64,000 nt of DNA, taken from Isoetes taiwanensis (Eukaryota > Streptophyta > Lycopodiopsida > Isoetales > Isoetaceae). Every line of letters starts with the position of its first letter. The stretch's first letter is position 1. Made by a program: the position numbers and the translations under genes. Shown piece by piece: positions 45,534 to 57,580 of the stretch. The notes beneath the pieces were generated by a model that was not told the origin of the DNA, ran no database searches, and saw nothing but the letters and a program-made list of their open reading frames with translations. The stretch lies in contig JAJEKV010000083.1 in NCBI GenBank assembly GCA_021234155.1, forward strand, positions 2,818,241 to 2,882,240, read 5' to 3'.

Positions 45534-46905
45534 TTGCCCAAGGCAATTGCCGCCGTATTTCATGAGTTCCATGATCTTTTTCCAGATGAGATTCAGAAAT
45601 TTCCATCTTTCAGAGGCGTTGAATATGAAATTATGCTAGAACCCAGTACTAAGCCTACCAATAAGGCTTCATATCGTATGAGTACCCCAGAATTGGCAGA
45701 GCTTAAGAAGCAGCTCCAAGAGCTTCTTAAGTTAAGATTCATTCGGGTCAGGTATCACCCTTTGGTGCCCCTATCTTATTTGTGAAGAAAAAGGATGGTA
45801 CCTTGCGTATGTTCATTGATTACAGGCAATTGAATAAACATACAATTAAGAATCGGTATGCTCTACCACGCGCCGATGATTTGATGGAACAATTGCAAGG
45901 GATTAATTTTACAAAGATTGATCTTCGCTCAAGATATCATCAGATAAGAATTAAAGAGGATGACATCCATAAGTCCGCCTTTCAGACACGTTATGGGCAC
46001 TATGAGTTTATCGTTATGCCCTTTGGGCGAACTAATGCCTCTGCTACATTCATGAGATTGATGCACGATGCCTTCCGCGAATATCTTGATGACTTCGTCA
46101 TACCTTTCTTTGATGACGTCCTCATTTACAGCAAAACCTTAGAAGACCATGAGGGTCATCTTCGGTTGACCCTGCAGAAATTGAGATGCCATCAACTTTA
46201 TGCAAGTTTTCCAAGTGTAGGTTTGCGACCACCAAGGTCGATTATTTGGGACACATTGTTTCTGATGACGGGATATCAACGGATCCAGCCAAGATTGAGG
46301 CAATAAAAGATTGGCCTGTGCCAATGAATGTGTCGGAGATCCGCAGTTTTCTAGGTTTGGCAGGCTATTACCGGAAATTTGTTAAGGACTTCGCCAAGTT
46401 GGCAGCACCTCTTACAGACCTTACAAAACATGAGAGGGTTAGGGATTGGATGGCACATTGGAAGGAGAAAGTCCAGACCGGATTTCAGTCATTGAAGGAT
46501 GCCTTGACAACTGCTCTAGTTCTTACCTTGCCAGATCCTCAGAAGGATAAGTGGGTTGCCACAGACGCTAGTAAGATCGCTACAGGCAGAATATTAATGC
46601 AAGAAGATAGGGTAATCACATATGATTCTAGGAAGATAAATGATGCGGAACAACAATACCCCATGCATGACCAGGAACTACTTCAGTTGTGCGTGCCTTG
46701 GGTATATAGCGACATTACTTGCTTGGGAGACGATTCCAGTTGGATACAGATCACCAAAGTCTCCAATATATTTTCACGCAACCCCACCTCAATCTTAGAC
46801 AACGACGATGGAATTCCTGGAGGAATATGATTTTCAAGTTGTGTATAAGCCAGCAAGCACAATGTTATTGCCGACGCCTTTCCCAAAGATCCATTGGTCA
46901 CTAAA
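45534..46905 (+). pseudogene. Reverse transcriptase and RNase H of the Ty3/gypsy element
   Basis: The frame from 45534 reads FHDLFPDEIQKFPSFRGVEY and breaks near 45750. The next frame (45782-46200) carries [54 protein letters not shown] and [15 protein letters not shown]; the catalytic box reads FFDD. A frameshift near 46205 leads to [21 protein letters not shown] and [20 protein letters not shown]. RNase H follows with WVATDASK and [13 protein letters not shown]. Another shift near 46700 gives [18 protein letters not shown], and another near 46800. Order and motifs are those of Ty3/gypsy pol. The product is inactive because of four or more frameshifts. Confidence 0.92.
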
Positions 46906-47039
46906 CACATTGTAATGCAATTTCCACTCTCACTAGTAAGTTTCGTAAGCAGATTGAGCAGACTCTACCTATAGCTTAATTTCAGGAAATATGGCAAAAT
47001 CTATCCAAGGAAGCCAGAACGGATAGGGAAAAAGAAGCT

Positions 47040-48330
47040 TTTCGCCATTATAAGAATGAAGGTAACCTTCTTTATTGTAAGAATAAGTTATGTGTGCCCC
47101 GCACATCGAGTTCACAAGCACACATAACGCCTCCTATAGCGTGGCATGCGGGATTTATAAAGACATATTTTAAGATCCGCCAGCCTATTTTCTGGCCACG
47201 AATGAAGACGACATTGCCCAATACATTAAGCAATGTCGCTTATGTCAACAAGCAAAGGTGGAACAATTTCAGATCCTAGGAGAATTGCAAACCCTTTGGA
47301 CGTCCTAATGCAAATTCAAAGTTATTACCATGGATTTCATCGTGGGCTTCCAAGACCTTAAGAGGCTTTGACGCTTCACCGTAGTGGTCGACAAACTTTC
47401 CGTAATGGCGCATTTCTAGCCATGTCGCACCATGGACACCGTGATTGGACACCGCCTCGTTATTCACAAGGGAGATATTCTCGGCCTTCATGGAATGCCT
47501 TGTACCATTACATCGTAACCGAGGGATCCTAAGTTTGTTAGTGCATTCTCGAAGGATTTTCGAAGCACGGCTTTTACTACCCGCAGACGGATGGACAAAC
47601 CGAAAGTGTACCAATCACATAATAGAAGATATGCTACGTAACTATGTCCGGAATAAGCAATCACAATGGGCGATTATATCCATTTGGTGAAGTTTGCTTA
47701 TAACACAATTTCAAACAGAGTTCGGATGTCTCCTTTATGATAAACTATGGCTATCAATACCTTATTCCGCACACGCGGCATAATCCAGGGCCAAGGTGGA
47801 AGTTTCTCAAAGAGTTATTAACAGATATGCGTGCCTTAGTTGAAGAAGTTCGAGGGTATTTATTAGCGCGATTGCCGACACCGGGAATTTCAAATTGGTG
47901 AATCCAGATGGCTAAAGATTAAAGTCAAGGTGCCAAGCTCAAAATTGGCAATTGTAAGCAAACCGGCACCTAGATGGGTGGGACCCTTTGAGATAATTGA
48001 GAGGATAGGTTCCTAAGCCTACCGCTTGAATCTCACATTTGAAGGTCCATAAAGTCTTTCATGCGAAGCCTTCTCAAGACGATACACCCGATCCTTAAGA
48101 GATCCTCAATACGCCAACACTTCTAGAGATGACGGAAGATCGGGCTTGAGATTGTTCCCTGAGGCTCTCCCTTGATTGTTCATATAAGCGACCGCAGTAA
48201 CTCAAATATTGCAAGATTTGGTTGAGTGGAAACATTTATCAATAGAGAATGCAACATGGGTTCTTAAAGCAGATTTGGATAATTTACCCGCACTTTATGA
48301 CGAATGCCGTGGTCGAACCATTCATGATGC
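47040..48330 (+). pseudogene. Integrase and chromodomain of the Ty3/gypsy element
   Basis: LLYCKNKLCVP near 47070 and KTYFKIRQPIFWPRMK near 47160 belong to the integrase zinc-binding end, where most of the HHCC residues are lost. The catalytic core is seen as MDFIVGFQDLKR (47331), VVVDKLSVMAHF and YPQTDGQTE (about 47580-47606). Later EVRGYLLARLP lies in the C-terminal region. At 48206-48310 the frame reads LVEWKHLSIENATWV and DNLPALYDE, the end of a chromodomain, as in chromoviruses. Several stops and shifts break the region. Confidence 0.8.
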
Positions 48331-48889
48331 GAATCGACTCAACTCTAATGGTAAGCAATGCATTCGATCCGCCGTGGCCATGTGAGTGTCCGATCGTGTG
48401 GATCATATAAGGAGTTGGGCTAGATGCATCCTAGATGGGGAAATTGGCATATAGTCATTCATGATAGGACGATTGTTTACCGCTATGATGGGAACGCTAC
48501 ATTCCTTAACCGAGACTTAAACGCAAGCGCTTTCCGCCATTTCTATTTTTTTTTCTAAGGGTGGTCCCTTCACCACAATATTTTAATTATTTTATAAGTA
48601 ACCGATTGTACCATAATCAGATGGGCCAAGAAGATACTATGGTATCTTCCATGTAAGATTCCGTGCCTGCCCCGAGCCACTTCTTGTTGTTTCATTGTGT
48701 TTACATATGTGTCTTTTCTATAATTTGGTGTTAACGACCAGATATCTATTGTCAATGGACTTCAGTCCTAAAAGACCTTTGATCATTGATCAGTTATGTC
48801 ATTCTGTATTACCTCAAGAAGTAATTTTATCTTCTATAACTTAATTGTTTTCTTGCTTACCTAACCCCAATGTCGAGGGACATCATTTT

Positions 48890-48904
48890 TCCAAAAGCGG
48901 AGAA
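48890..48904 (+). other. Polypurine tract
   Basis: AAAAGCGGAGAA abuts the TGTGACG start of the 3' LTR at 48905, as expected for plus-strand priming. Confidence 0.8.
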
Positions 48905-51900
48905 TGTGACGCTCCATGTATTTATACGGTATATGTATATATACTATCACATGTCACCAGAGTATAACTAGACCCTTATGGGTCATTAGAGGATAACTTG
49001 GGTTAACCTAAAAGGGCTTTTATTAGCTATGCTAAATTGTTAGTAAGTTAAATAACCTAATTAGTATTAATTAGTAAAAGTCAGCTAATTAGGGAGTGCC
49101 ACCTGGCCCAAATTGATTAGCCATGGAAAACTTACTAAAATTAGGGTGCAAATTGGGTCCCTACTCCCAATTCTGCTTCAAATCAATTTGGGAAGAGTTG
49201 GAGAAGGGAGGAGCTACTTGCTGCTGCACCCAGACCTGGAGAGTGGAAGTCTTTCCTGATAATGGCTCTAGCCAAGAGATCGGTTAGTCTCTAGATAGTT
49301 TGTGCTTCAGCTAACCCTTGTATGATTAGGTGGATGGAAAAATTCTCTTTTATGTGCTACTAAGATGATGATGGGTGTTTTATTAATGATTATATATTCT
49401 CTTTCAGTTCCTCTTGTGTGTTTGGAAGTAAGGGTGGGTAGAGACCTGAAAGCTTCCTAGTAGTAGATGTCTCTAGCTAGGACCCTAAAACCCAGTAAGT
49501 GCAGCCTGTGCACAAGAGCCCACTTAGCTGCGGAGGCTATGATGTGATTGAGCACCGGATAACGGTTACCATGGTGAAGCGGGGATGGAGCCTTGCTGAG
49601 CGCGGCTACTAGGGCTCCTACAGTGTACTAGGCTTATAGTCAGTCCTCGCATTGGGGCCAGATATGAGTTTGACACCTCCTGGGTGCAGGATATGTGCCT
49701 ATAGGGATGCATGCACCGAGGTGGCCCATGGATTTTGGAGGGTTTAAGTCGGGTATGGATGCGGATGTTGCTGATGAGGCTTATGTTATCTTGTCCTTAT
49801 ATTGTTATTGATATGACGATTGATGGACCACCCTTCATGGTGGTAAAGTAAAGTAAAAGTAAGTAAAGTAAATTTATTCACTATCTCACAGACCCTACCT
49901 GGCCTAGGGAGACTTAAAAATCAGAAATGAACATAAAGGTGCTACAAAATGAGCCACAAGTCAGTCCATCATCAATTTAAAGAAGCCTCACTTAACTTGC
50001 TATATCTCCTCAAGGAGATGCAAGTTTACTCGGAGTGTACGAAAAAAAATTGTATATACATTTCAAGATCCGACTCTTTCAATCCATGATGATCTTTATG
50101 GCTGCATGCAATGGCAGTAATAGGAAAATGGTGTTCATCTTCAACTTGTGAGACGAAACTTCATATGTTCTCCGGGATCCCTAGGAATTGATGCCATCGC
50201 CCACGCCAATTGTAGGTGATGGGAGCTAACCCCTTATCCCACAAATCTGCTGCTATGGTGTGCCCTAGGTAAAATGATCAAGGAGATATGCCGCAGATGT
50301 AGGTGACCATAGGATTAATCTCCTTTATAGAATTCCATTTTTCCTCATGCGATTTCCCCATATTTTATCAAGAATCCTCATCATGACCCATTCCCCGATC
50401 TCTTCCCGGCTTTGAGATACCCCAACCGCTCAGCCATGCAACTCCCTTATGATACCAACCATGCTCACGCTTTTGCTTTCTAATACCTTATAATATGGCA
50501 ATAATTCATGCTAGAGATTGAACTCTAAGCACATATCCGATAAATTGGCAAAGAGCCTCCTACTCCAAAGGCAACATTCCCGCTTCCTAGCATTGGTATG
50601 GTATTTGGAGTTTAACCCAAGCTCATCCATTAGAAAGCTGCTATATACCGATTCAATACTTTTCCATTTCTTTATGCGATAGCCTTGGTCCCAATACTTG
50701 GCAACTATACGTAACCACCGGGTTGCACGTAGTGCTTTGTACAAATGGTTACAAGATAGCCAGCCCCACAATTGAATTGAAGTACATTTTGCCCCGCATT
50801 CCCAAATAGTGTTTTCTCACCGCATTTACATTTTTTATCCATCGCAACATTCCATGATAAGTATCTATTAATTCTAGGCTCAAATATCGCAATTATATAA
50901 TTGCTCCACCACCTATCCATCATAGTATAATTTATATACTTTTTTGGTACCAAACACCATGACTTTTTGTCTTTTCTAGATTTATTAGCCATCTCGTGAA
51001 GCTCACAAAATCTTTTCAATACATTTAGATGTTTTGCACTGCCTTAGATCATGCAATAAGGACTATGTCACAAAGATAGAGCCTCAAACCGCATTTAAAT
51101 AATATGTAATAAATGCCCCCTCCAAGCAATTTTCCTTAAGCCACTCTTTTGAAGCTCATCAATGTATACCCAAAAGCATTAGTAATGCCGAAAGCAACCT
51201 TGTTTCGGCTTCCAATGTTGCTAATAATTTGCTTGTCGTGATTTTCACTTAAAGGAAAACTAAGTCGTGGGCAATTACGTTTCAGATATAACGAAAGCAA
51301 CCATGGTTTTCTTATTTTATGCGGACCCGAAGATCCTAAACGCCGTGATTAGCCCTGCGTTCATGGAACTGTATCAAAAGCCTTATAAAATCAACAAAGC
51401 ATGCATAGTAGCTTTTATCCTTGCCTTTGAGTCTTCTATAAGAGCTCGATAACCAACAAATGATCAATGGTAGAATAACCTTGACTAAAACCCCGCTTTT
51501 GTGCACATGTTCTAGATTATTATTTTCCAAACCATTTTGACAATTTTTGCTCGAGCACTATTCCAAATAACTTTGCCATGATATCGCTTTTATCATTATT
51601 GTGCGATAATTGTTCACATTCTCGCTTTATCTCCTCCTTTGTGGATGGGGACAATCCGACTAACTTGCCAATCGAGGAAAACCTAATGCCATAATGTAAT
51701 TAAATAGACTAGCTATTTCAATAACCATTTGATCCCAAGCCCATTTGGGCAACTCGACTTTTTAAGCCCCAATGCATCCGCAGCCTTTACCATTTGCCAT
51801 TTCATGCATTGCCTCGTAAACATCATTTGTTGTGATAAGTCGGAATCAAAAACATCCAATCGTATCAATATCTTATGCATTGTCTTTATAGTTGCATTTT

Positions 51901-52958
51901 GGACCGGTGGCCCTTAAGGCCAAAATTTGTCTAAGCATAATTTAGAAGGTCCATGAATAATAGAGTTGCAAGATTAGTTATACCGGCTTAATGTTTTCTG
52001 GACATGAATATTTTTATAGAAAATCTATAGTAATCATGGCCAATGTTATTTTGCCAAGATTTAAGTGTCTTTATTCTCCAAGTGCAATTTTGCGGGTGAA
52101 ATTTTATTCATCACCAAGGACACAAACACATTATAACTATAGTTGCATGGTGCAATACCACAACTTAACCTTTTGCAAATGAGAACGTGGCTTATCCTTG
52201 TAGATAAAACAAATCTATTAAAGGAGGTCTCAGAAAAAAAATGCTCTCCGGTGCATCCTTAGAAGTATTTGAAACACAATAGCTACAAAATAACTCTTAA
52301 AATTATCATATGTACCGGATGGATATGGAGAATAGATTAGGTTATGAAGAAAGCCCAGAATATTAGGCAATTCTTTAAGAAACCCGAGAAGGAGGGTAGA
52401 GGGTAAGGTTAATCCATAGTTATAACGCTTAGTAGATGTGGCTTTTAATTTTCAAGTGGGAGTGAGATTTGTTTGTGAAAAGTTGGTTAATTTTATTTTT
52501 TTCATCTATAACGGGCCCTACTAAACCATAAAGGCCAAAATTTCTCGATACCCTTAAAATATAGCCTTTGGCTTAACTTTTCGCCCTTAAGGGCTACCCT
52601 GCTTTTGGGACGATGTGGTAATACATCTCGCCGGTGTCCACCTCATCCGCACGTGATGCCTGTGCATTCATATGCTTCCAGAATTTTGTTGGATGATATA
52701 TTAGCTTATCATATAACTCCTCTTGTCTTTTTCCCTTTAGCATTCCCCTGTATAATCTTAAATGCAGTTTCCTCTGAACCCCATTCATGCCCCCTGCAGA
52801 AGTTTGGAACATGGGACTAATGACACACCGCTGTCCCTTCTCTAGGACACTTGGCCGTCCCCTGATGAGGGCCCTTCCATGGTGATATAGTCGCCATGGG
52901 AGAGGAATTTCCCGTATTTGTACGATGGAAGCATCGTATAGATTCTGAGAGCGTCACA
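48905..52958 (+). repeat. 3' LTR of the Ty3/gypsy element, split by a LINE
   Basis: The first part, 48905-49842, matches 37562-39820 (minus the nested insert and minus a ~320 base deletion near 49770). The second part, about 52810-52958, matches 39890-40039 (GGAAGCATCG, CCCGTATTTGTACGATGG). Between them lies a LINE, and about 70-85 bases of LTR sequence were lost at the junction. The end GAGAGCGTCACA is intact. Confidence 0.88.
49843..52805 (-). mobile_element. LINE inserted in the 3' LTR
   Basis: The 3' end is at the low coordinate, where the plus strand shows TAAAGTAAAGTAAAAGTAAG, i.e. a (TTTAC)n tail on the minus strand. Reading the minus strand: 52812-52594 gives QEELYDKLIYHPTKFWKHM, like the linker before LINE reverse transcriptase. 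About 51530-51380 gives KDKSYYACFVDFIRL. 51069-51043 gives LCDIVLIA, in place of the usual Y.DDIVLIA, with a stop just after. About 50990 gives NLEKTKSHGV in another frame, and 51019-50511 holds C-terminal ORFs (KYINYTMMDRWWSNYI, RATRWLRIVAKYW). Stops and frameshifts throughout make it inactive. Confidence 0.8.
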
Positions 52959-54740
52959 ATTTTGGGAAATATTATTACCTTTTTCATATGCAAGGAGCAA
53001 CCTAAGGTTTTAGGCATTTGCGGTTACAAGGTACGTGGATATTTGAGTTTCATTTGCCTTAGAAGAATTCTAAGATGGAATTATAAGATGTTTTATCATC
53101 ACAGCTTCAAAAACTTTAGTTAAGTTTGTAACTTCTTTGAGGAGGTAGGAGAATTGAATAGAAAAAAGCCTTCCAAATTGCACATATTGAGACATATATT
53201 ATTCTCATTAATAGTTGGTCTTGGTAAATTTTTAGCCCAAAGGGTTGGACTTGAATATTTCTAGTTGTGGATTGCAAAACCATGAACTTGGTTATGGAAA
53301 TTTTCAACCTAAAAGGCATCGGACTTAAATATTTCTAGCTATCGATTTCAACTAGGGTCAAAACCATGGACTTGTTATGCATCTTTTTTAGCCTAAATGG
53401 TCGATTTGAATATTTCTAGTTGTGGACTCAACCAGAATTCGTTATGGACTTGGTTATGAAAATTTTAGCCTAAAAGGGCTGAACTCCTGATTATTTTCAT
53501 TGTGGACTTCAATCAAGGTCGCAACCATGGACTTGGTTATTATAATTTTTGCCATATAATTTCAACGTGAAGTACGATCAATCCCAAGAAGGGGAGGAAT
53601 TGATATGGAGGGGATATTAATATGATTATCAAGAGGCAAAATTATATAGAGCTAGTATATACATCATGGTTGGGAACAAAAGGCAAAGGCAAAGGCAAAA
53701 AGGTTAAAGTCGCATAGACTTTATAAATAGAACCCGAACTTCAGGTGGCGATATCTTCTCAAACAAAGATCGATTTGGGTGATTTTTTTACTTCTTTGGA
53801 ACGGCTTGAAGCCCGGTTCCATGGGTATCACTTCTTCCTAGTTCATCAGTATGGGAGCAATGGCGAAAAAGACAAGGGGGTCAAAAGAGCTATTTCCGGC
53901 GAGGAGCTTCAAGAGGATGTTGATTGTCGGATATACCTTATAGTCTTTGTGTTTCAGCTCAATATTGCTGGCTTCAGTGGCCCAATTAGGTGGAGATCCC
54001 TTTGCTTAAGGCTTTGGCTACTAGGGTTGTAGTAAAAGTTCTTGCATTTCTTGAGGAATTGATATGATCTTCCCCGAATACTGAACAAAACACAACAACT
54101 TTTACATAAATTAGTAGCCAAATCCTTAATCGTGCTGAGCTATCAACCCAACCCTATTGAGGCTAGCAATATCAGAGCGGAACACAAAGACACTCAGGTA
54201 TATCGCATATCAACATCCCTTGAAGCTCGCCCTCGGCTAGCAATTTCTTTTGACCCCTTTGTCAAATTTTTCACGGTATTTCTCCCTTATACAAGTGAAT
54301 CGGAAGAAAAATCATCCAATTTGGAAACTACGCTTCATGAGGGTTCTAGAGAAGTAAGAATCACCCAAATCCGATCTCTAGTTGAGAAGATATAGCCAAT
54401 TGAAGTTCATATTCTACTTATAGAAGTCTCTGCGACTTTAACCTTCTTTGGCATGCCTTTGCCTTTTGTTCCCAACCATGATATATATACTAATTCTATA
54501 TGATTTCGTCTATTGCATAATCATATTGGCCACTCCCCTGAGCTTCACCATATCAATTCCTCCCCTTCCCGAGATTGATCGTCCTCGATCGAGAAATTAT
54601 ATGGCAAAATTATCATAACCAAGTCCATGGTTACGATTCTTATTGAGTGCACAATCAGAAATAATCAAGCCCAGCCCTTTAGGCTAAATTTTTTATAACC
54701 AAGTCCATGGTTACAACCACAGTTGAGTCCACAACTAGAA
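52959..54740. repeat. Repeat complex: ~80 bp array and facing LTR-like sequences
   Basis: An ~80 base unit (AACCAAGTCCATGG..GAGTCCACAACTAGAAATATTCA..GGCTAAAATTT or its complement) repeats in minus orientation at about 53210-53560 and in plus orientation at 54610-54740. Between these, GGGGAGGAATTGATATGG at about 53595 and its complement near 54560 begin two LTR-like sequences that face each other. Arms of about 450-500 bases (53590-54040 and 54090-54600) share GTTGGGAACAAAAGGCAAAG, TTAAAGTCGCA.AGACTT and TATCTTCTCAA. The whole block is thus a large inverted repeat. Bases 52959-53150 match, inverted, 61320-61520. Confidence 0.75.
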
Positions 54741-54887
54741 ATCCCATCGATCCGAGCCATCGGATCGCCATTCTGGGAAAGGACGAGCCCCTATATTAGG
54801 CTAGTTCCATTCTCAGGCCGGTTATCGGCGTCTTCTCTGGTGACATTTTTTCTTCTTTCACCGTGGCTTCCCTCTTTTTCCTTGCTT

Positions 54888-55090
54888 ATCTCGGATCTTC
54901 TAGCCTCAGTTTGCTTTCTCCATTGCTTCTTTCCTCCCAGCCTTATCTCGGATCTTCTAGCCTCAGTTTGCTTTCTCCATTGCTTCTTTCCTCCCAGCCT
55001 GATCTTGGATCTTCTAGCCTCAGTTTGTTTTCTCCATTGGTTCTTTCCTCTCAGCCTGATCTTGGATCTTCTAGCCTCGGTTGTCTTACG
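54888..55090. repeat. Minisatellite, 57 bp unit, ~3.5 copies
   Basis: ATCTCGGATCTTCTAGCCTC begins at 54888, 54945, 55002 (ATCTTGG form) and 55059, exactly 57 bases apart. Because 57 is a multiple of three, the ORFs through it show a 19-residue protein repeat; this is a by-product. Confidence 0.95.
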
Positions 55091-57184
55091 CCTTTTCTCA
55101 TAGGCCACGACTCTTGATTCTGAGTTTAGTTCATTTGCCTCCTCGATTGGCGTTTACGCGGTATAGCTTATGAGTTTTGGTTTTCTTTTCTCATTTCGAT
55201 GCATGCCCTATCGTCCTCAGTTTTGAGGTATGGGTTTCTTTCGATCATGTTTGCATGCCAATAGTCATGTTCGAGGAAGATTTGGTGGAATCTTACTTGT
55301 TTTCGGTCGACTTTGCCTGATCCCATTTTGCTTCAAAGCCATGTCTTACGCCAATTCTTTTCGATTGTTGTTTTATGTTGGGCGTGTACTTTTCTTCTCC
55401 ACGAGTCTACAAGCGGATGATTGGTTTTTGCAGAGGTAATGGGCTTAATTGTTCTATTATGCTAAGCATGCTTGGCGATGGCACGGGTTCTCGTTAGCGA
55501 TCATCCAACGGCAATCCGCTAAAGGCGTGTCTATCTTTGTGTGTGATCTTGTTCCGATCAAGCATGCGGGCTTCCTCACCTTTCGATCCTTGGGGGCGGT
55601 GGATCTCAGGCTACGCGGCCCTGCCATGCAATCACATGGGGCGGATATCTAGCCTCTGATTCTTGCTTTTCACCTTTGATTTAGCGATGGCTCCATGGCC
55701 TTGGATACGAATCGACAGTTCTACAGCAGTCGCCCCTATTCTATAAATCGTCTCCTTGCCACGCGGATTTCTCCTGGTTTTCTCTTTGCATCTTATTTCA
55801 CATGTTTGCAATTTGCTTGTTCCGGACGGCCGGTCAAACGGGCCGATGTTTGCCGGTCTCAGGCTTCTTTGCTTTTTTTGCATGGGACAGTTTTCTGGCG
55901 GAGAGAAGGAGTAGCCAGCAGGAGTGCAGATCGCTGCTAGGCAGGAGTTCTGGTCGCCGATCCGCCCTGCCATCTTCGGCTGGTTGAATCCAGCGTTTCT
56001 TGCCCTCCTCTCTTTCTGAGCCTGCCGGATCCGCCCTGCCACCTTCGGCTGGTTGCATCCAGCATTTTTTGCCCTCATATCCCACCTCCACGTCTTTTTA
56101 TAGTTCTCCTTTATCTTTTCTGTGCTTCTAGCGTACCCTTTTCGACTTTGTGAGCTCCATCCTTTACCATGATAGATTTTCTCCATCGGCTCTTCGTTGT
56201 CTTATGCCCTTATATTATTTATCATGGCCTTTTCATAGCTTTTCATATTTTATAATGGTTGCATAGGTTATCTTTGCCTCTTTAAATATCCCTTGGAAGG
56301 CATTATGAGTCACATTTACATTAGATTTTCCGTCATTTGGGTCGACCCTTCCCATGCTTGCTCTATATCGTTGTTTTCAATCTTGCTACATGGCTTGTGT
56401 TTCAAGTATTCAATATGTTGGGGGTTTTTTGCTTGGGGTCATGTCGATGTTTGTTGTTCGCATCTTTACTGGAGTAAGTTCCTTTGTAGTATTCTTTTAC
56501 AATTATTGATGGTTTTTATGAGTATTATCACGGGTTCTCTTCTTGTTTTCACACAGCTATCAATTTAATTGCCTCGTCATTTATGCACCTAGAGTTGCCT
56601 TGACATTGCTAGGCGTAATGGGACTTACTTTTGCCGGTTTCTTGTCTTAGAATACGATCAATGGACACATTTTTTGGTGGCTCCTCCATTTTGCTTAAAT
56701 GCAGGCATTTTTTCTACGTGTTAGATGTTTTTATTCTTTTGGCATTGGTTCTTTATTGGCTATTCTAGCCTAGGGTTCTGCCATATCCTATATCAGATCC
56801 GGTGTGCCCTCGATCTCGGAGCAGATCTGCTGGCCGATTCGGACAAACGATACGCTTCTCCTCACAACCCGAATCTGCTCCATTGGTCGCTTCATTCTCG
56901 GTGACTTTTGCCCGATATGTCCGCTTTCGTTCGAATATTTTCAAGGGCAATATTCTCGGCGATTATCTGTATGTTTCTCTTTTTTTCGGTTTCTGAAAGA
57001 TTTGAAAGTTGTTTTGTTAACTTGTTTTAGCGTTTGTATGTTCAATGTGGCGCTTGTTTATTGGCTCGGGTTCGTCCTTGTCTCTTCAGCCTTTTATGTT
57101 TCCTTAGCTCACAATTTTATATTGTTCAAGTCGTTTTTATGTTTCAGGTCATTTTGCTTACATATTCATTTATACATTGGCACC

Positions 57185-57580
57185 GATCTTATCAATTTTG
57201 TGTTTTCCTATGGTTGTTTCGATTTTTCCTTTTGCATTTGTGTTTTCATCGGATGTTGATGCCGCCAGGAGATTTTTGTAATGGGTTTCTCGATTGGGTG
57301 GTATATATCTTTCATCTGTTCCCTTTTCCATTTTGGGTTTAGTTGCGGAGGTTTCTTTATATATCGCGTGATCTTATACATTTTCTATTTTCCCATGGTG
57401 GTTTCGGATTTTTCTTTTTGCAATTGTGTTTTTCTTTTTGGATGTCGATGCACCACTATTTATATGTACTTTGATCTTATAAATTTTTCGTTTTCCATGG
57501 TGGTTTTCGGCTTTTTCTTTTTACAATTGTGTGTTTTTCTCTTGGATGTCGATGCAACTAGGGATTTTGTAATCGGTTCT
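57185..57580. repeat. Degenerate tandem repeat within the 5.77 kb element
   Basis: CTTAT.AATTTT..TTTTCC.ATGGTGGTTTCGG.TTTTTCTTTTTGCAATTGTG..GGATGTCGATGC recurs from about 57188, 57372 and 57475. The spacings are 184 and 103 bases, so one unit has lost or gained about 80 bases. Confidence 0.7.

Larger units (their letters stand above)
37562..52958 (+). mobile_element. Ty3/gypsy LTR retrotransposon (chromodomain type), nested and inactive
   Basis: The element is bounded by ATTTT immediately before 37562 and immediately after 52958, a perfect 5-base target duplication. The 3' LTR begins TGTGACGCTC and ends GAGCGTCACA, a terminal inverted repeat. Internal order is PBS, a long leader with unassigned coding-like blocks, gag, protease, reverse transcriptase, RNase H, integrase, chromodomain, PPT, which is the Ty3/gypsy order. 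All coding parts carry frameshifts and stops. The 5' LTR holds a ~1 kb inverted-repeat element and the 3' LTR a ~3 kb LINE, each absent from the other LTR. The target was another dispersed repeat (see 61498-61529 for an uninterrupted copy). Confidence 0.93.

Noticed and set aside
54723-55117. ORFs with a 19-residue internal protein repeat
   Set aside because: The repeat comes from the 57 bp minisatellite; both strands and two frames give open repeats.
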